Source: Chalara sp. BL73
Lineage: Eukaryota; Ascomycota; Leotiomycetes; Helotiales
NCBI GenBank assembly: GCA_918026815.1
Contig: CAKJVC010000003.1
Location: 1-64,000, forward strand
Direction: 5' to 3'
Length of the DNA stretch: 64,000 nt
Positions within the stretch are counted from its first letter, which is position 1. Each line of letters starts with the position of its first letter. The notes under the pieces were generated by a model. It was given only the letters and a program-made list of their open reading frames with translations. It was not told the origin of the DNA and made no database searches. The position numbers were made by a program, and so were the translations under genes. Shown here in pieces: positions 1-11,900 of the stretch.

Positions 1-1200
1 CTATGGGCTGTGCTGGGACGAGCTCTACAACTGAGAAGTTGGGGGCAGATTGTTGACACGGATATTAGGTCATTCGCTTTATTACATTTCATTCAATATT
101 GACTCAAATACGAACCTTTTTGAATATATGCTTTTCCATATTCCAAGTTAGCTTTTCGCTCTATTAAAATTTCTCCAATATCAGAAGTCAAGCTGGAACA
201 CAAGAATTAGGCTTGGACACTATTGCCAAGATCGGCGAGTTTCTCAGCCGTGGAGGACGAGGCTGTGTTGCTGTGTTCCTGCATGGCTGTCTTAGAATCT
301 AGGCAATAAGAATCATATGCCACTCTGCTGAACTTTCGTCTTAAGAGAATTGACACTGGAAAAATGTTATATTATATTATAAACAACTAAAACTAAGCAA
401 CCCTTATTTAGGATTGACCAGCCTGTCAAGGACAAAAAGCCACGAAAATGAAAGTAATACTCACGTGTCTGTCCTTGGCATGGGTAGCCATTAACAAGTT
501 CTGAAGTGTCATTGTCGTTCTTGAGGCTTTCATAAGCCTCATTCTAGAGTTTCTGGGGCCTTGAAAGAGAAGGAGTCTCTTGCGCCGCGGATTCTTTCCT
601 TAGGTATGACTCCTTGGTTGCCTAATCCTCGCAGGCTTGAGTCGACGGAGTTTCGGGCACGCCTTCCACAGTTACACTCTTTGTTGTCGCCAAGATAGCC
701 AGCTTGATTTCAGGGGCCATTACAACGCCAAAAGATATCAGTCCTGGACATGGCTTAGTCTGCGGTCATATCATTAATGGGTTATAACATCGCAGTGTAT
801 CTTCTGCGTCACCACTATTGCTTCCTTGGCGCGTGCTAGCTTTTACTGGCAATGCCCTGGCGCCCGTTTTGCAAGCGACTGGAAAGCACAAAGTGGATAA
901 CCTCAATTCTTAAAGCGGAAATTTATTTTCAAGTTTTCATTAAATCGGCGGTTATTTCTCAAGTTGAAACACGCAATTTCCACGTATATCCAAAGCAAAG
1001 AAATACGTGAATGCAGGGTCTGAGATTAAGCTAGCCCTTATAGTACTGTGTGCCTCAAATGTGGGCTAATAAAAAATATTAGAGTGTTCAGAATTGAAGC
1101 CGATTTTGAACTTTGCTGTATCTACATCATCTTCATCATCATATTTTTCTCCTATTTACATTCTCCATTAACCTTTCCCGCCCCCGTATCAGCTTGCTAT
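1..1200. other. Left-edge region without a supportable gene
   Basis: No open reading frame with recognisable protein content was found on either strand. A frame entering from the left edge reads ...WDELYN and stops with TGA at 32-34, so the 3' end of an upstream plus-strand gene is possible, but about ten codons are too few to support a call. The rest probably holds 3' flanking sequence of the acetylxylan esterase gene, which ends at 1201 on the minus strand. Confidence 0.5.
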
Positions 1201-2180
1201 CTACAGACCAAACCACGCCAAGTCAACAGTCTCGTGGAGGGGCACCGAGTGTCCAACGCCGTTTCCAGAGTACCCGACAAGCGTGTCGCCGTAGATGGAT
1301 TGCGTGTATCCCGATTGCGGAGTATTAGCTACGTCCCTGGTCTTGGTGACTTTGAGGACATTAGACCATTGCTTCAAGGACTCTGCGTAGTTTGCGTAGC
1401 GCAGGGTATTATCCGCTGTTCCATGCCAGCTATCGCCGCATTAGTTGAGCTTTCAAGGGGAAGAAAAAGAGAGATCAGGGGAAAAGAAGAGGGAGAAAAC
1501 GAGACATACATCAGCATCTTGGGATAGGTCCCGTTATACCCGGGATAGTAGCTCCGGGTCAAGTCGCCCCATTGCTGATCGGTCTTGGTGAGCTGCCCAT
1601 TCGCGCACTGGTTGTTCCACCCTGGCGTCGCCTGCCCCGCCTGCGCGCCTTGCACGTAGAAGCACCCGTCCGGGACACCCGAGTAGCTGCTGCCGGCCTT
1701 GAACACATCCGGGTACGCGCCGGCGAGGACCTGCGTCATCATGGCGCCGCTCGAGCTGCCCGTCGCATAGACGCGGTCCTTGTCGCCGCCGTAGTTGGCC
1801 ACGGCGTGGCTGACCATGTTCACGATGGTCTTGCTGTCACCACCCGCGTTGTGGGTTAAGCTGGTGGTGGACGCGACGTCCCAGCATCCTCCCGACGAAG
1901 GTGAGTTAGGGTAGATGACGATGAAGCCCTTTTGGTCAGCGAGGTTTGCGTACTGGGAGTTCGAGAAGTAGGCTTGCGCGGTGCCGGTGCAGTAGTGGAT
2001 CGCGACGATGATTGGCGCCGGGGTCTTCTTGTTGGACGGCACGTAGATGTACATTTTGGCGGCCGTGGGACCGGCGTTGAAGGATGTTACTTGCTGGAGC
2101 TGGCCAGCTGCTCGAGGAGCAAGCGCCGCGCCATTGGCGGTGATGGCAAGAGCTGCAGTTAGGAGGGTTAAGAGATACAT
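1201..2180 (-). CDS. Acetylxylan esterase, CE1 / PHB-depolymerase type, secreted
   Basis: Removes acetyl groups from xylan outside the cell, assisting hemicellulose breakdown. Two exons (2180-1510 and 1429-1201) are joined across an 80-nt intron with a GTATGT donor and join to 299 aa, the usual length for fungal AxeA-type enzymes without a cellulose-binding module. The N-terminus (MYLLTLLTAALAITANG) is a signal peptide, followed by a basic processing region. The nucleophile motif is seen as TGSSSGAMM, the acid region as WHGTADNTL just after the intron, and the catalytic His in GVGHSVP close to the C-terminus. No CBM1 is present. The intron is required: reading through it destroys the conserved WHG block. 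The first methionine of the signal peptide was chosen; upstream in-frame codons lack signal-peptide character. Feruloyl esterases of CE1 are similar, so substrate is inferred from overall resemblance. Confidence 0.9.
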
Positions 2181-2235
2181 CTTTGCTTGTTTGGAATTGT
2201 ATGAGCTTGGATGTCTAGGAAAAAGGAAGGAACGA

Positions 2236-2243
2236 TATATATA
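2236..2243 (-). promoter_or_regulatory. TATA-like box of the acetylxylan esterase gene
   Basis: A TATATATA block lies 56 bp upstream of the esterase start codon on the minus strand. The distance fits a core promoter of a strongly inducible secreted enzyme. No transcript evidence is available. Confidence 0.4.
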
Positions 2244-2757
2244 CTCATGGTAGTCAAAATAGGCATGGCCGGGTAGAAACATAAATGAAGATGAGGAAAG
2301 TGGCCAGAGATGGCCATTCAACCGACCTAATCAGTATTGATCCCAAAGCATCCCGGTCTTTAATGAGATGCCGAAGGGTGTCTCCGGAGATCTATTATAC
2401 GAATTGCTCCGCTGCAGGTACGTGTTTTTACCATCATTGGAGGGGGTCTGAGAAAGCCACGAGTTGATTATGGGGTCCCCGCATACACAGGGATGGCGTG
2501 TGATGATATGAAAAAAGCTTGTTAAATGTAAATTGCGGCTGTTTATATAGGCTGAATGCGGTAAGTGGCAGAAATGATACTTCCCCTTGTCCGATAAATA
2601 TAGGCGATATTAATTCTTTACCAGGTTTATCATGAGGAGAACAGAGGGCTGAAGAAATATTGAGAGGCTTGATATATTCAGCAGTTCACAGAGCTTGGTC
2701 CCTGTCACAATGTGATACATATATGGGGATATTTCAGTTGGTCCTGCAAAGTTAAAC

Positions 2758-3846
2758 CTATAAATAGCAGACCACAAATCTAACCTCGATGCTTTCTCTG
2801 GGTTCTTCGGGTCCATCTGCACCATGGAGATCATCAACTCCAGTATGTGGCGCGAATTCCGCTTGGCCAGGAAGGACAGCAGAATCGTAAATTTTGAGGA
2901 TGAAGAAGTCCTCTGGACCCTGGCGCTTGATGCACTACCAGTTTTGATTGACTGTCTAGTGTAAGACTAACAGTAAATTTGTGGAGCATGTTGAGCCAAA
3001 AAAAAACCAAAAAAACTCACCTCCATGGTGTAAAAGAACTCTAGTTCCAGAAAGACCGCAATGGATTGACTTGGACTTATCAGGCACTGCGGACCCGTCG
3101 CACACAGCCAAGGGTTTTGATGTCACTGGTCCTTTCAATGGTCGCCAAATATTAAGCTGTTGCACGCGTGAGTACTTCTGGAAGATATCACCTCCAGCAG
3201 CAGCTCTACACATGCGTTGTGAATAGACGCATCTTGATCGACATGTGCACCCGAAGCTGTACCGCGGATTATGGCACCAAATTGTAAGCCTACTATTGCC
3301 TTATCTTGGAAATGATTGTTTCCACACGGAGTGAGCACTGAGGGATCAGCTGACCGAGTTACTGAGTTCCAGATGAGCGTCTCGTCAGCTCCTAACTTAG
3401 TCTTGATCATTCTGCAACATCAAAAATAGGTTTTGGGTCCTGTAAGAGTGCTGCGTTGGCGTAATGTTTCGTCTCCTATGAAGATTTTCAGATCAGTAGT
3501 GATACCAGAACTATTACCACTTGCATCTTACTTCTAAATAATCTGCATTTCAAATCTCATGCAGTTTAAGATGGCCTAATGACTCGCTCTTATTCCCAAG
3601 CATAGCAAAACCTCGAGAGTCAAGCTGCTCCATCAGCGGCCTCGCATTTTCTGCATTCTCAATTTCTGCTTTGAGATCTTGCAGAGTTACTTCATATGGT
3701 TCTTGAGGCCATGAAGGACCGATCTCGGGGTTAAGATATATTGATGGATCACGACCAAGGCGCTCAGGCGGGATTGCGAATTGAAGTGTCCCAGTTGTCA
3801 TTTTGTCAAAGATCTTACCTATGTGTCTAAATCTGAGTAATGGCAT
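2758..3846 (-). pseudogene. Broken GA4-desaturase-family / CmcJ-like methyltransferase-like gene
   Basis: The conceptual protein resembles the fungal GA4 desaturase / CmcJ-like family, often annotated as 7-alpha-cephem-methoxylase P8 chain-related. Visible blocks in order are FAIPPERLGRDPSIYLNPE near the start, GADETLIWNSVTRS, GAIIRGTASGAHVDQDAS, KYSRVQQLNIWRPLKGPV, and a C-terminal PREPRESIEVR-like end (seen as PEEPRESIEVRFVV). Two lesions are visible. Near 3205-3225 the frame shifts between AHVDQDAS and MCRAAAGGDIF; one added base would restore an aligned reading. At 2935-2937 an in-frame TAG sits where W/Y is expected after NQNW. Introns with normal borders remain, for example the GTGAGT donor just before the last exon. 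The gene may start at 3846 or 3801. A sequencing error could explain one lesion but hardly both. Confidence 0.7.
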
Positions 3847-4265
3847 TTCCTGATGTTGTCGCAGCTATCACTTGATATGAAGAAGTCTGTATATGTCACT
3901 ATATAAGGATTTATAGTGGAGTTATAATGCTTAATTGCTATGCGACATGATGAAAACACAACCAATCTTCGGCTGAGGCGGCAAATTCCGATTCCCCTTA
4001 AGATAAGCGGTAAAGCTCAACGACGGTACTGAGAATGTGATGTCGGATCGAGTTTGCTTTACTCTGCTGATAGCGTTTCCTCGGATAATTTTGGGGGGGG
4101 GGGGGGGGGAAGCAGGGTCTATGTAAGATGGTCTTGCCGAAATAGTAAGTAGAAAAATGAGGTGAAATGGGCGAACGAATAATCAAATTAAGAAATGCAA
4201 GATCTTTAAGTATCATGGTCCTTGGGTATCACAAACTGGAATTGCAAGCTTCTCTAAGCAGACAT
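3847..4265. other. Spacer with G homopolymer
   Basis: Non-coding spacer between the broken GA4-desaturase-like gene and the 3' end of RTG2. It holds a run of 17 G at 4093-4109 and otherwise AT-rich sequence. No coding potential was seen. Confidence 0.6.
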
Positions 4266-6357
4266 CTATGATGATTCAACAATCCTTACTTCAGCCTCTA
4301 GTTTCCAGTCTAGGCTTAGCTTGTTGCCTACATTCTTGAAGAATTTGGCGTCAAGCGCTTCACCAACACCCGTTGCGAGACTTCTAAACACGCTTGTTAA
4401 TCTCAAAGGTACGGCAGGGAGAAGTGAAAAGAAATGAATATATGGCTTACTCTTCAACCTCGACCTCGAGCAGAATACCATCCTTCTTACCTTTCTTACC
4501 CAAGTTGTGTCCAAATTGGCTTCTAAATCTAACTGGAATAGGCAGCAACCCTTGTTGTGAAAGAGTCCTTGGCCGGTCGACTAGTGCAGATGGAACAAGT
4601 GTAGCTAAGAGCCTAGCTGAAGTACCAATAAAGTCGCATAGAAAGCTTAATTCTGGACCCACCAGTGTCTGAAGTAGACAAAATTAGCTAAACGGCCTTG
4701 TCAAGAGCAATTACGTAGGCAAAGACGTATACTGGCCTGTAGGTTTCCAAACATTTCTCTGTCAGTGCGGCCAAGGTCCGAGCCCCAGCGAGCACACATC
4801 ATTAGTGCAAATAGAGCTCTAGTCTCATGTGTGAACCCGGGGAGTCCTGCCAGAGGGCCTGACGTTGGACCTAAGACGACGTTAGATGTGATAAGAGGGT
4901 CAAATATCACATAACGTACTATGAAGGTACTTTGCAGAGTTAACCTCGTCAGTATCTCCCATATTCGCATACATGTTCTTGGCAACATAATGCAGTAAAT
5001 TGTCCGAAATTGCGTCTTTTCTCGGTGACCCTGATGGTACCATCGTCTTGATTGTCTCCACAATGTTCACCGGAATATCGGTCTTGATGCCTCCAGGAAC
5101 CACTTGTAAAGGACTGCTCTCACGTATATCTGGAGACAGCTTCATATATAGAACTCCCTCACGATTGCCACCACTGCAGAAAATGACTTGCTTGATATAT
5201 GGGACAGCTTCGACAAGAGCACGCACAACTGTCACGATCGCTGGAAATTGTTCACGCCTTCGCTTCGACATGCCAAAGATTTTACCATCATGATTGTTAG
5301 CGGCAAGCATTTTCTTCCACTGAGCAAAACGACTCCCGGGTACAGTGTAGCCACCAATGGAAGGGATTGGATACGGTTGTATGGGGTCCGTGTGCATTAG
5401 CATGCTACCATATCCTCTGAAGCCACCACCACAAAAGTATATAGTGATCCCGTGGTCACTCTTACATTGTTCCTTAATCCGGGGAAACCTTGCTTGCAAA
5501 CCCTCAAATGTCTCTCTCATCTGTTTATGCAAGTCGGTCTTTGCCTTCTCTGCGGTCTCTGTGGCTGGGCAAGGTTAGTAGACATTCTCTCATTTGTGAC
5601 TTAGAAATTCAGAAATTCGCACACCCTTATGGATATAACCATGGTTGTGGGACCCCACCTACTTCGCAACGCATCTGTCAACTTTGCAGCACCGTAAGGC
5701 ATACTCTTTGCTGCATCTGCTGCTAATGTAGCATATTCATGCATTCCACCCGCAGAGTCTATATAAGTCATTTGCACGCTCCCGCCCCCAAGATCCATAA
5801 ACAGCCCATCAACATGCGCAAATCCACTCCTCGCACCCATAGCACCAAACAGGCTCTCCATAGCCGGGCTCAGCAGATCAACCTTCAATCCGCTCTTCTC
5901 CCAGATTGCTGCAAGCATATCATCCCTGTTCTTTGCGGTCCGCATAGCTTCCGTGGCAAAGACCAAAATATTTTCCCTCCTCACCCCATAGCTATCGCAG
6001 ATATTCCTAAACCTCAACAGCGTGTCGGCAACTTCCGAGATGATGTCTCTCGAGAACTTGAAAGGTTCTCCTCCTGGGGCATGCAGCGCGTCATAGAGCG
6101 AGATGCCTGCCCGCTCACGGTATACACAATGAAGCAACCTAGTCCGAGGCGGCGACAGGTCGGAAATAGAGAACCGTATGCCATTGCTAGGCGCATCGTT
6201 AGTCAATGGCTTGTTGGACGTGCTGTGGGCATTGCGTTTACCTGCCCATATCGACCAGAGCATACAAGGGCTTATCGGTGCTACGTGGGTCAATTGGCGG
6301 CATTTTGTCAGCAAAATTGTAAATGGTGATTACATTGTCTGCCATGTCTGCCAGCAT
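4266..6357 (-). CDS. RTG2: Retrograde regulation protein 2, Ppx/GppA-type phosphatase
   Basis: ASKHA-fold protein of the exopolyphosphatase/GppA group; the yeast homologue senses mitochondrial dysfunction and activates Rtg1/3. Six exons (6357-6242, 6186-5663, 5564-4920, 4870-4737, 4668-4451, 4383-4266) give 584 aa. Visible motifs are ALVDMGSNGIRFSI (phosphate-1), VFATEAMRTAKN, a phosphate-2-like FMDLGGGSVQMTY near residue 165-180, ITIYFCGGGFRGYG, SGPLAGLPGFTHETRALFAL, and TLVGPELSFLCDFIG in the C-terminal part. The exon 4/5 junction has CAG|GCCAGT as donor, a GC-AG intron; it is the only junction I found that keeps the frame and gives the conserved LQ-TLVGPEL sequence. An in-frame ATG at 6345 (MADNVIT) is an alternative start. 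The gene lies tail-on toward the GA4-desaturase relic. Confidence 0.88.
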
Positions 6358-6569
6358 AGATATTTGGAATATTTGGGAATAGTGCTATACCTAAAAAAGT
6401 ATGATTGAGCCGTGAATGAAGAAAAGTTGTGAGAGTGCCCCGCGCCAAGACATTTGTTGATTGTCCCTGGTCTTCAGGAACGTCATTCTTGACAGGAATA
6501 ATTTCGATTTCTGCCCACAATCATGGAGACACGATTCGGATTCAATAAATTTTATTCTTTTTATTAATG

Positions 6570-6725
6570 CTACTGGATTGAACACTTAGATGGCAGCCCA
6601 CATGGTCCTTCCTTATCTTTAACGTTTGGTTCCGGTACCACATCTGCTTTCTTCTCTTTGGCTAGGCTTTCTACTACTGCCGCTGGTTCCTCTGCCTTGG
6701 CTTCCTCAGCCGTGGGGCCGGGGAG
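6570..6725 (-). other. In-frame 51-codon extension after TGA, with CaaX end
   Basis: Directly after the TGA stop (6726-6728) of the quinone reductase the same frame stays open for 51 codons to TAG (6570-6572). The encoded tail begins LPGPTAEEAKAEEP, is rich in A, E, K and P, and ends GPCGLPSKCSIQ, with a C-terminal C-S-I-Q CaaX-type box and a second upstream Cys. Acidic/lysine-rich tails ending in Cys motifs are known in the fungal Ycp4/Pst2-type members of this family. The stop context is TGA followed by CTC, close to the leaky TGA-CTA context. The tail may be expressed by readthrough, or may be a remnant after a nonsense mutation. Confidence 0.55.
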
Positions 6726-7745
6726 TCAGAAGTTAACCTTGCTGATGGCAGTGCCAAACTGTTCACCATGGAGGGTTGCAAGTTCAATCTCAGCTGGGCT
6801 TGGTTGGCGGGATCCATCACCACCCTGTGCAACATTAGAAACGACTAAGTGCTAGTCGGGCTATGTACTTACAGCGAAAGTCCCAGCACCCCATGCAGAG
6901 CCACCGCGAACCTCACTGATGTTTGCGAGAATGGGGAAAACGGTCTTGAATCCCAATGGAACGTAGATTATGCCGTGATGAGCAAGGGTTGACATAGCAG
7001 CAATCGCAGTTGATTCTTGGCCACCTCCCAATGTTGCGCTCGAAACGAAGACGCCAGCTTTCGAGAGTGTTAGCTTCGTATGTCGGGTTAAATACAGGAT
7101 AAGGAAATTCTCTATAGCTCGAACTCTTAATAGCATGTAGGGAGAAAATTTCAAGATACATCTGGTGTTCAAGCATAGGTTTGATCGTTGGGCACATACC
7201 ATATTTGCCCCAGAATGCGCCACTTTGCCATTGTTGACCAGTGCTGTCCCAGAATGTCTTCCATTGAGCAGGGAAGTTTCCAAATCTTGTTGGGATACCG
7301 AATAGGAAAGCATCGTACTCGGCAAGTTTTGCAGCGGTGATTTCAGGGTAGGCTCCCTTAGGAGGAGCATGCATCTGCGGGCTGGTAAATAAACAACTCT
7401 TAATATATAGATAGCGGAAACTACCTTGGTGAGAATCTCCTGTGAAAGGGTCTCTGGAACTCTGCTTTCCATTAGTCGCTGGAAGTGCAAGGCCGTGTTA
7501 TGTTATTCCTTACTGGTAGACATCTGCCTCGATGCCAGCTTTCTTCAGACCCTCCTTTTCGGCCAATGCAAGCTTCTCGATGTGGCCATACAAGGAGTAC
7601 TAAAGGTACAAAGTCAGAGATGGACCAACGAATCATGCGACTTATCTCTGCATTTGTGTCATCGTTCAATGGCACAATGAGGACGAGATGGCGGGGTACA
7701 ATAGGTCTGAGCACATACAAAAACGATAGCTACTTTGGGTGCCAT
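6726..7745 (-). CDS. Flavodoxin-fold NAD(P)H:quinone oxidoreductase (WrbA / Pst2 / Ycp4 / Alt a 7 type)
   Basis: FMN-dependent two-electron quinone reductase protecting against quinone redox cycling. Six short exons give about 205 aa. Exon 1 encodes MAPKVAIVF. Following exons give [11 protein letters not shown] (FMN phosphate-binding loop), [79 protein letters not shown], and an end at [16 protein letters not shown]. Introns have GTATGT, GTAAGG, GTAGTT, GTATGT and GTAAGT donors, and each junction restores the family alignment. The TGA after VNF ends the core at the normal place for a cytosolic WrbA protein, but the same frame continues into a Cys-ending tail (separate entry). Orthologues in other fungi commonly carry such tails, so the stop is unexpected. 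It is transcribed divergently from MSH1. Confidence 0.88.
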
Positions 7746-8945
7746 TATGAAGTATTGGAGTTGTCTTTCCTGGGTCGAAAGAATTGAGAATTTTCACGAG
7801 GAAAATGAAGAATTGAGGCGGTAGGAGGAATATTTAGGATGGGATGGTTGTTTCAATCAATGAGGGGAAGTAAGGGGTCTCTTATATCTGGATGTGTAGG
7901 TTGTTGTTTTGGAGGGGGAGTTTCCACTTTTGAACAGGGGTAGCTTTTTAAGCGTGATTTGTCAAGTTTATTAATGCAAGTGTAATGTACACCGTTGTGG
8001 CACATTACTAGTTGATTTACAAACCATTTCAAAGCATCACCCACGCTGGGTCCTGATATGTGTGCCTCGGAAAGGAGGCTAGTGATATCCCTGCAAGGAA
8101 ATGATGTGCTCGGAACCTCCACCGAATAGCAAAATTCTTGACAGATCGATTATTATACAATTTGTTTAAGGGCCTTGAAAATGGATGAGAGTTGCAATCA
8201 AGCTTCCGACAACTTCGTGCACCGTATCGTTTACCCCGTTTGTGCTACATCGAATATAACGCCCATACCAAAGGAACAACACACAAGAGACCAACCAGAA
8301 TCCAGGCAGATTGGGTGTATCGTTTGCCTTACAGGTTAGCGCCATCTCAAATCGTGCTACAAGCTAAATGTTGGCATGTTTACTCATGACTTGTAATACA
8401 TATCGATGCTGATCCAAGCCTTACTAATCCTTGTGCATTTGAGAAAACTCTGTAAAAGTACGCTAAACTTATCTTTGATATACCTATATCTTCCCGAATA
8501 AGTGGGTTTCTGCACATAGATAAATAATAATCTTGTACAAAAAAATTATTGCGCCTATGCAATGTCTGGTTCGGTTGCTGTAGACTAGAAAGTAGTATAT
8601 CATTCATGACAAGGTCCAAGGAGAAGATGATGCACTAACCCAGGAAAAAGTTGTACTGCCACGATCTCTAGTATTCTACATACTCTATGCCTTTTTGCTC
8701 TAGGAAAGAAAATCGGCAGGCTCTTGAGCATTACTAAACTATAATTTCTGCTGGCGGCTCCCACAGTCATGAATTATCATTACGGTAGATGGTCGTAATA
8801 AATCGCGAGTCTCTTATTGCGCCAAGTCGGCTATTCTTGCAAGCAACGTCAACCCCTGTCGACAAACGATGTAGGAACTAGGACATGAGCGTCAAGTCAC
8901 GTTTTATCCATCCACGCTCTCCTCATCGCTGGAGAGCTATGTCTG
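7746..8945. other. Divergent intergenic region, quinone reductase / MSH1
   Basis: About 1.2 kb separating two divergent genes, so it must hold both promoters. No conserved coding block was seen on either strand. Short open frames here have no recognisable protein content. Confidence 0.55.
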
Positions 8946-11900
8946 ATGATCATAGTATCAAGGCAGCTGAGAGCTGCACCTCGGGGTCTTGCTTTGATAT
9001 TCAGAATCTCTCAAATACCAAGTCCTCCACACTATAGAACGACGCGTTCAGGTTACCTATCACACACTCAAACGCGAGGCAAGAAGACGACGAGCACATT
9101 CAGTTTCGATGACCAGGGGCTCAATCCCTTAGAGCCACCTACCAATGGGGAGGACGTAGATGAAAATGCCGAACCAGATACTCCAAAGAAATCTCGCAAG
9201 AGAAAGGCCAAGGTGCCTGATGAGCTGCCGCAAGGTCTGATTCCTTTGGAGCCGCTTCCTCCAGAGGAAGAAAACGTTGTCGGGTATCCAACGGTAGTTC
9301 TTCAAGCACGGAACAATATGCGAAAGTTCGAAAATTGCGTCCTCCTGACGCGAGTCGGTGGCTTTTACGAGCTGTATTTTGAGCATGCTGATGAGTTTGG
9401 ACCGCTCTTAAATTTGAAAGTGGCACACAAGAAGCCTGGTGCAAAGGCAACTTGGGACCCTGTTCCAATGGTATGATATTCAAACTTTTGGTTCAAGAAG
9501 AATGCATTTTTTAGTTTGTGCATGGACTAATAATGAACAGGCAGGTTTTCCATTCTTTCAGTTAGATCGGTATCTCAAAATTCTGGTTCAAGATCATAAT
9601 CGCTATGTTGCGATTGCCGAAGAATTTCCCAATGATCCTTCTGAGAAGATCAAGTCTGGTGGGCTGATGCATGATCGTAGAGTCTCGCGAATTGTCACGC
9701 CGGGCACATTAATTGATGAGAATTTCATGGATCCCTTCAGCAATAATTATGTACTTGCTGTTCATGTTGCCGAAACGCACGAGGATGGGAAGATCAACCT
9801 TTACACTGTAGTTGGACTGGCATGGCTCGACCTATCTACTGGTCATTTCTTCACTCAGACTACTACTTTGGCGGTATTGCCATCCTTCTTGGCTCGCATT
9901 GGTCCAAAGGAGGTTGTGTTGGATGAAGCTCTTCAGGAGTCCAAGGATCAGGGAATTTTTACCATTCTTGAAGAAGATCAATATCTTGTCTCATACGTCT
10001 CGGGAGAGTCTAAACCAATCTCAGAATGGGGCTCTGCATTGGAATCGCCTATACCACCAGGCCTCATTGATCAGTTCACGACGGAGGAAGTCGCGGCTGG
10101 TAGTTCTCTTCTACAGTATGTAGAAACAAGATTACAAGGTTCGGATATCAAGCTGCAGCCTCCAACACGGCAATCGGATGTCATGAGCATTGACAAGAAC
10201 ACCATGCGGGCACTAGAGATTAAAACAACCATGAGAGATGATAGTGTTTCCGGAAGTCTCTTGCAGATAATACGACGGACTGTCACCAAAGGAGGTGCAA
10301 GATTATTGGGTAGTTGGCTCAGTGAGTCTTTATCATCGGTGTTTATGAATGTACTAACCGAATTTCAGCATCTCCATCCACATCCATACATGTCATCAAT
10401 TCTCGACTAGACATCGTCACCCACATGCTAAAAAATGAGCTTCTACTTGAGCGGGTCAAGGTTCTGCTAAAACGAAGCCACGACTCTCATCGCTTGCTCC
10501 AAAAGTTTGCTTTCGGCCGAGGCGACGCCGATGATCTTCTAGCACTTGCCAGCACTGTATTCGCAACCCAAGATTTGGTCACGACCCTTATCCAAGACAG
10601 CACGGAGCAAGACTGTGTGCGGGCAATGGTGAGCCGTATTCAGCTTGATGGGCCTAATATGCTTGCAGCACGCATCAAAGACGCCATCGATGAAGAAGGA
10701 GTCGAGCAGCAACATCAAATCGAGGATGGAGAGGCGGAAGAAATGAAAGTCCTTACCCAAGCTATTGTCACTTCTGAAGGCACAAAAGAGGACACGGCGC
10801 CTAAGACGTCGAAGAAGAAAAAACCTACTGGTATCAGGGATTACTACTTCGATGACGGCGAGGCATGGATTATGAAGCCTTCCGCCAGCCAAACACTCTC
10901 CCTTCTGCACGAAGAGCTGTCAGAATTGCAGGCTTCCAAAGAAAGCCTCACGAAAGATTTGAGTGACCGCCTAGGTGTTACAACACTCACCCTCCGATTT
11001 TCGCCCGGTCTTGGACACATCTGTCACGTAAAGGGCAGTAAAGACTTGAAACGCGACCTCGCCCGCTCCGGCGAGATAAGATCCGTCTCCTCCTCTAAAT
11101 CAACCCGTTCATTCCATCACCCGGAATGGACATCCCTTGGCCAACAGATCGACCGCGCAAGACTGCACATTCGCTCCGAAGAACAGCGCGTGTTCCAAGG
11201 TTTGCGCCAGCAAGTCATCCACAACATCATCAAGCTCCGCCGTAATGCCGCCGTGCTCGACGAGTTAGACGTAGCATGTTCTTTCGCGACCCTCGCAGCG
11301 GAAAAAAATTGGGTCCGCCCCATCCTCACCACCTCAACCGCACATCGCATCATCGGTGGCCGGCATCCCACCGTTGAAGGCGGTTTGGAAAGCGAGGGCC
11401 GCACTTTCGTCACAAACGACTGTTTGGTCGGCGATGCCCAGCGCATCTGGCTCATCACCGGTCCGAACATGGCTGGGAAATCTACCTTCCTCCGCCAAAA
11501 TGCGTTGATTACAATTCTTGCGCAGGTAGGCAGCTATGTGCCTGCTGAGTTCGCGGAGCTGGGGATCGTGGATCAAATTTTCTCTCGCGTTGGCTCGGCC
11601 GACAACCTCTATAAGGACCAATCAACCTTCATGGTAGAGATGCTTGAGACGGCTCTTATCCTGCGCAATGCCACTGCGAGATCATTCGTGATTATGGATG
11701 AAATTGGGAGAGGAACAACGCCGCAGGACGGGACTGCGGTGGCGTTCGCTTGCCTGCATCACTTATATCATGTCAACAAAGCGAGAACGCTATTTGCGAC
11801 GCATTTTCATGATTTGGTGGATAAGGTTGTGGAGGATGAGATGAAAGGCATTGGTTTCTATTGTACGGATGTGGAAGATGTAGGGAACGGAGATGGGAAG

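Noticed and set aside
5739..6329. A 196-codon plus-strand frame over RTG2 exon 2.
   Set aside because: Antisense to conserved phosphatase text; low-quality composition.
6686..6735. A short intron (GTTAAC donor, GGCAG acceptor) that would splice out the TGA of the quinone reductase.
   Set aside because: It would shift the frame away from the CaaX tail, and the branch site would be too close to the donor.
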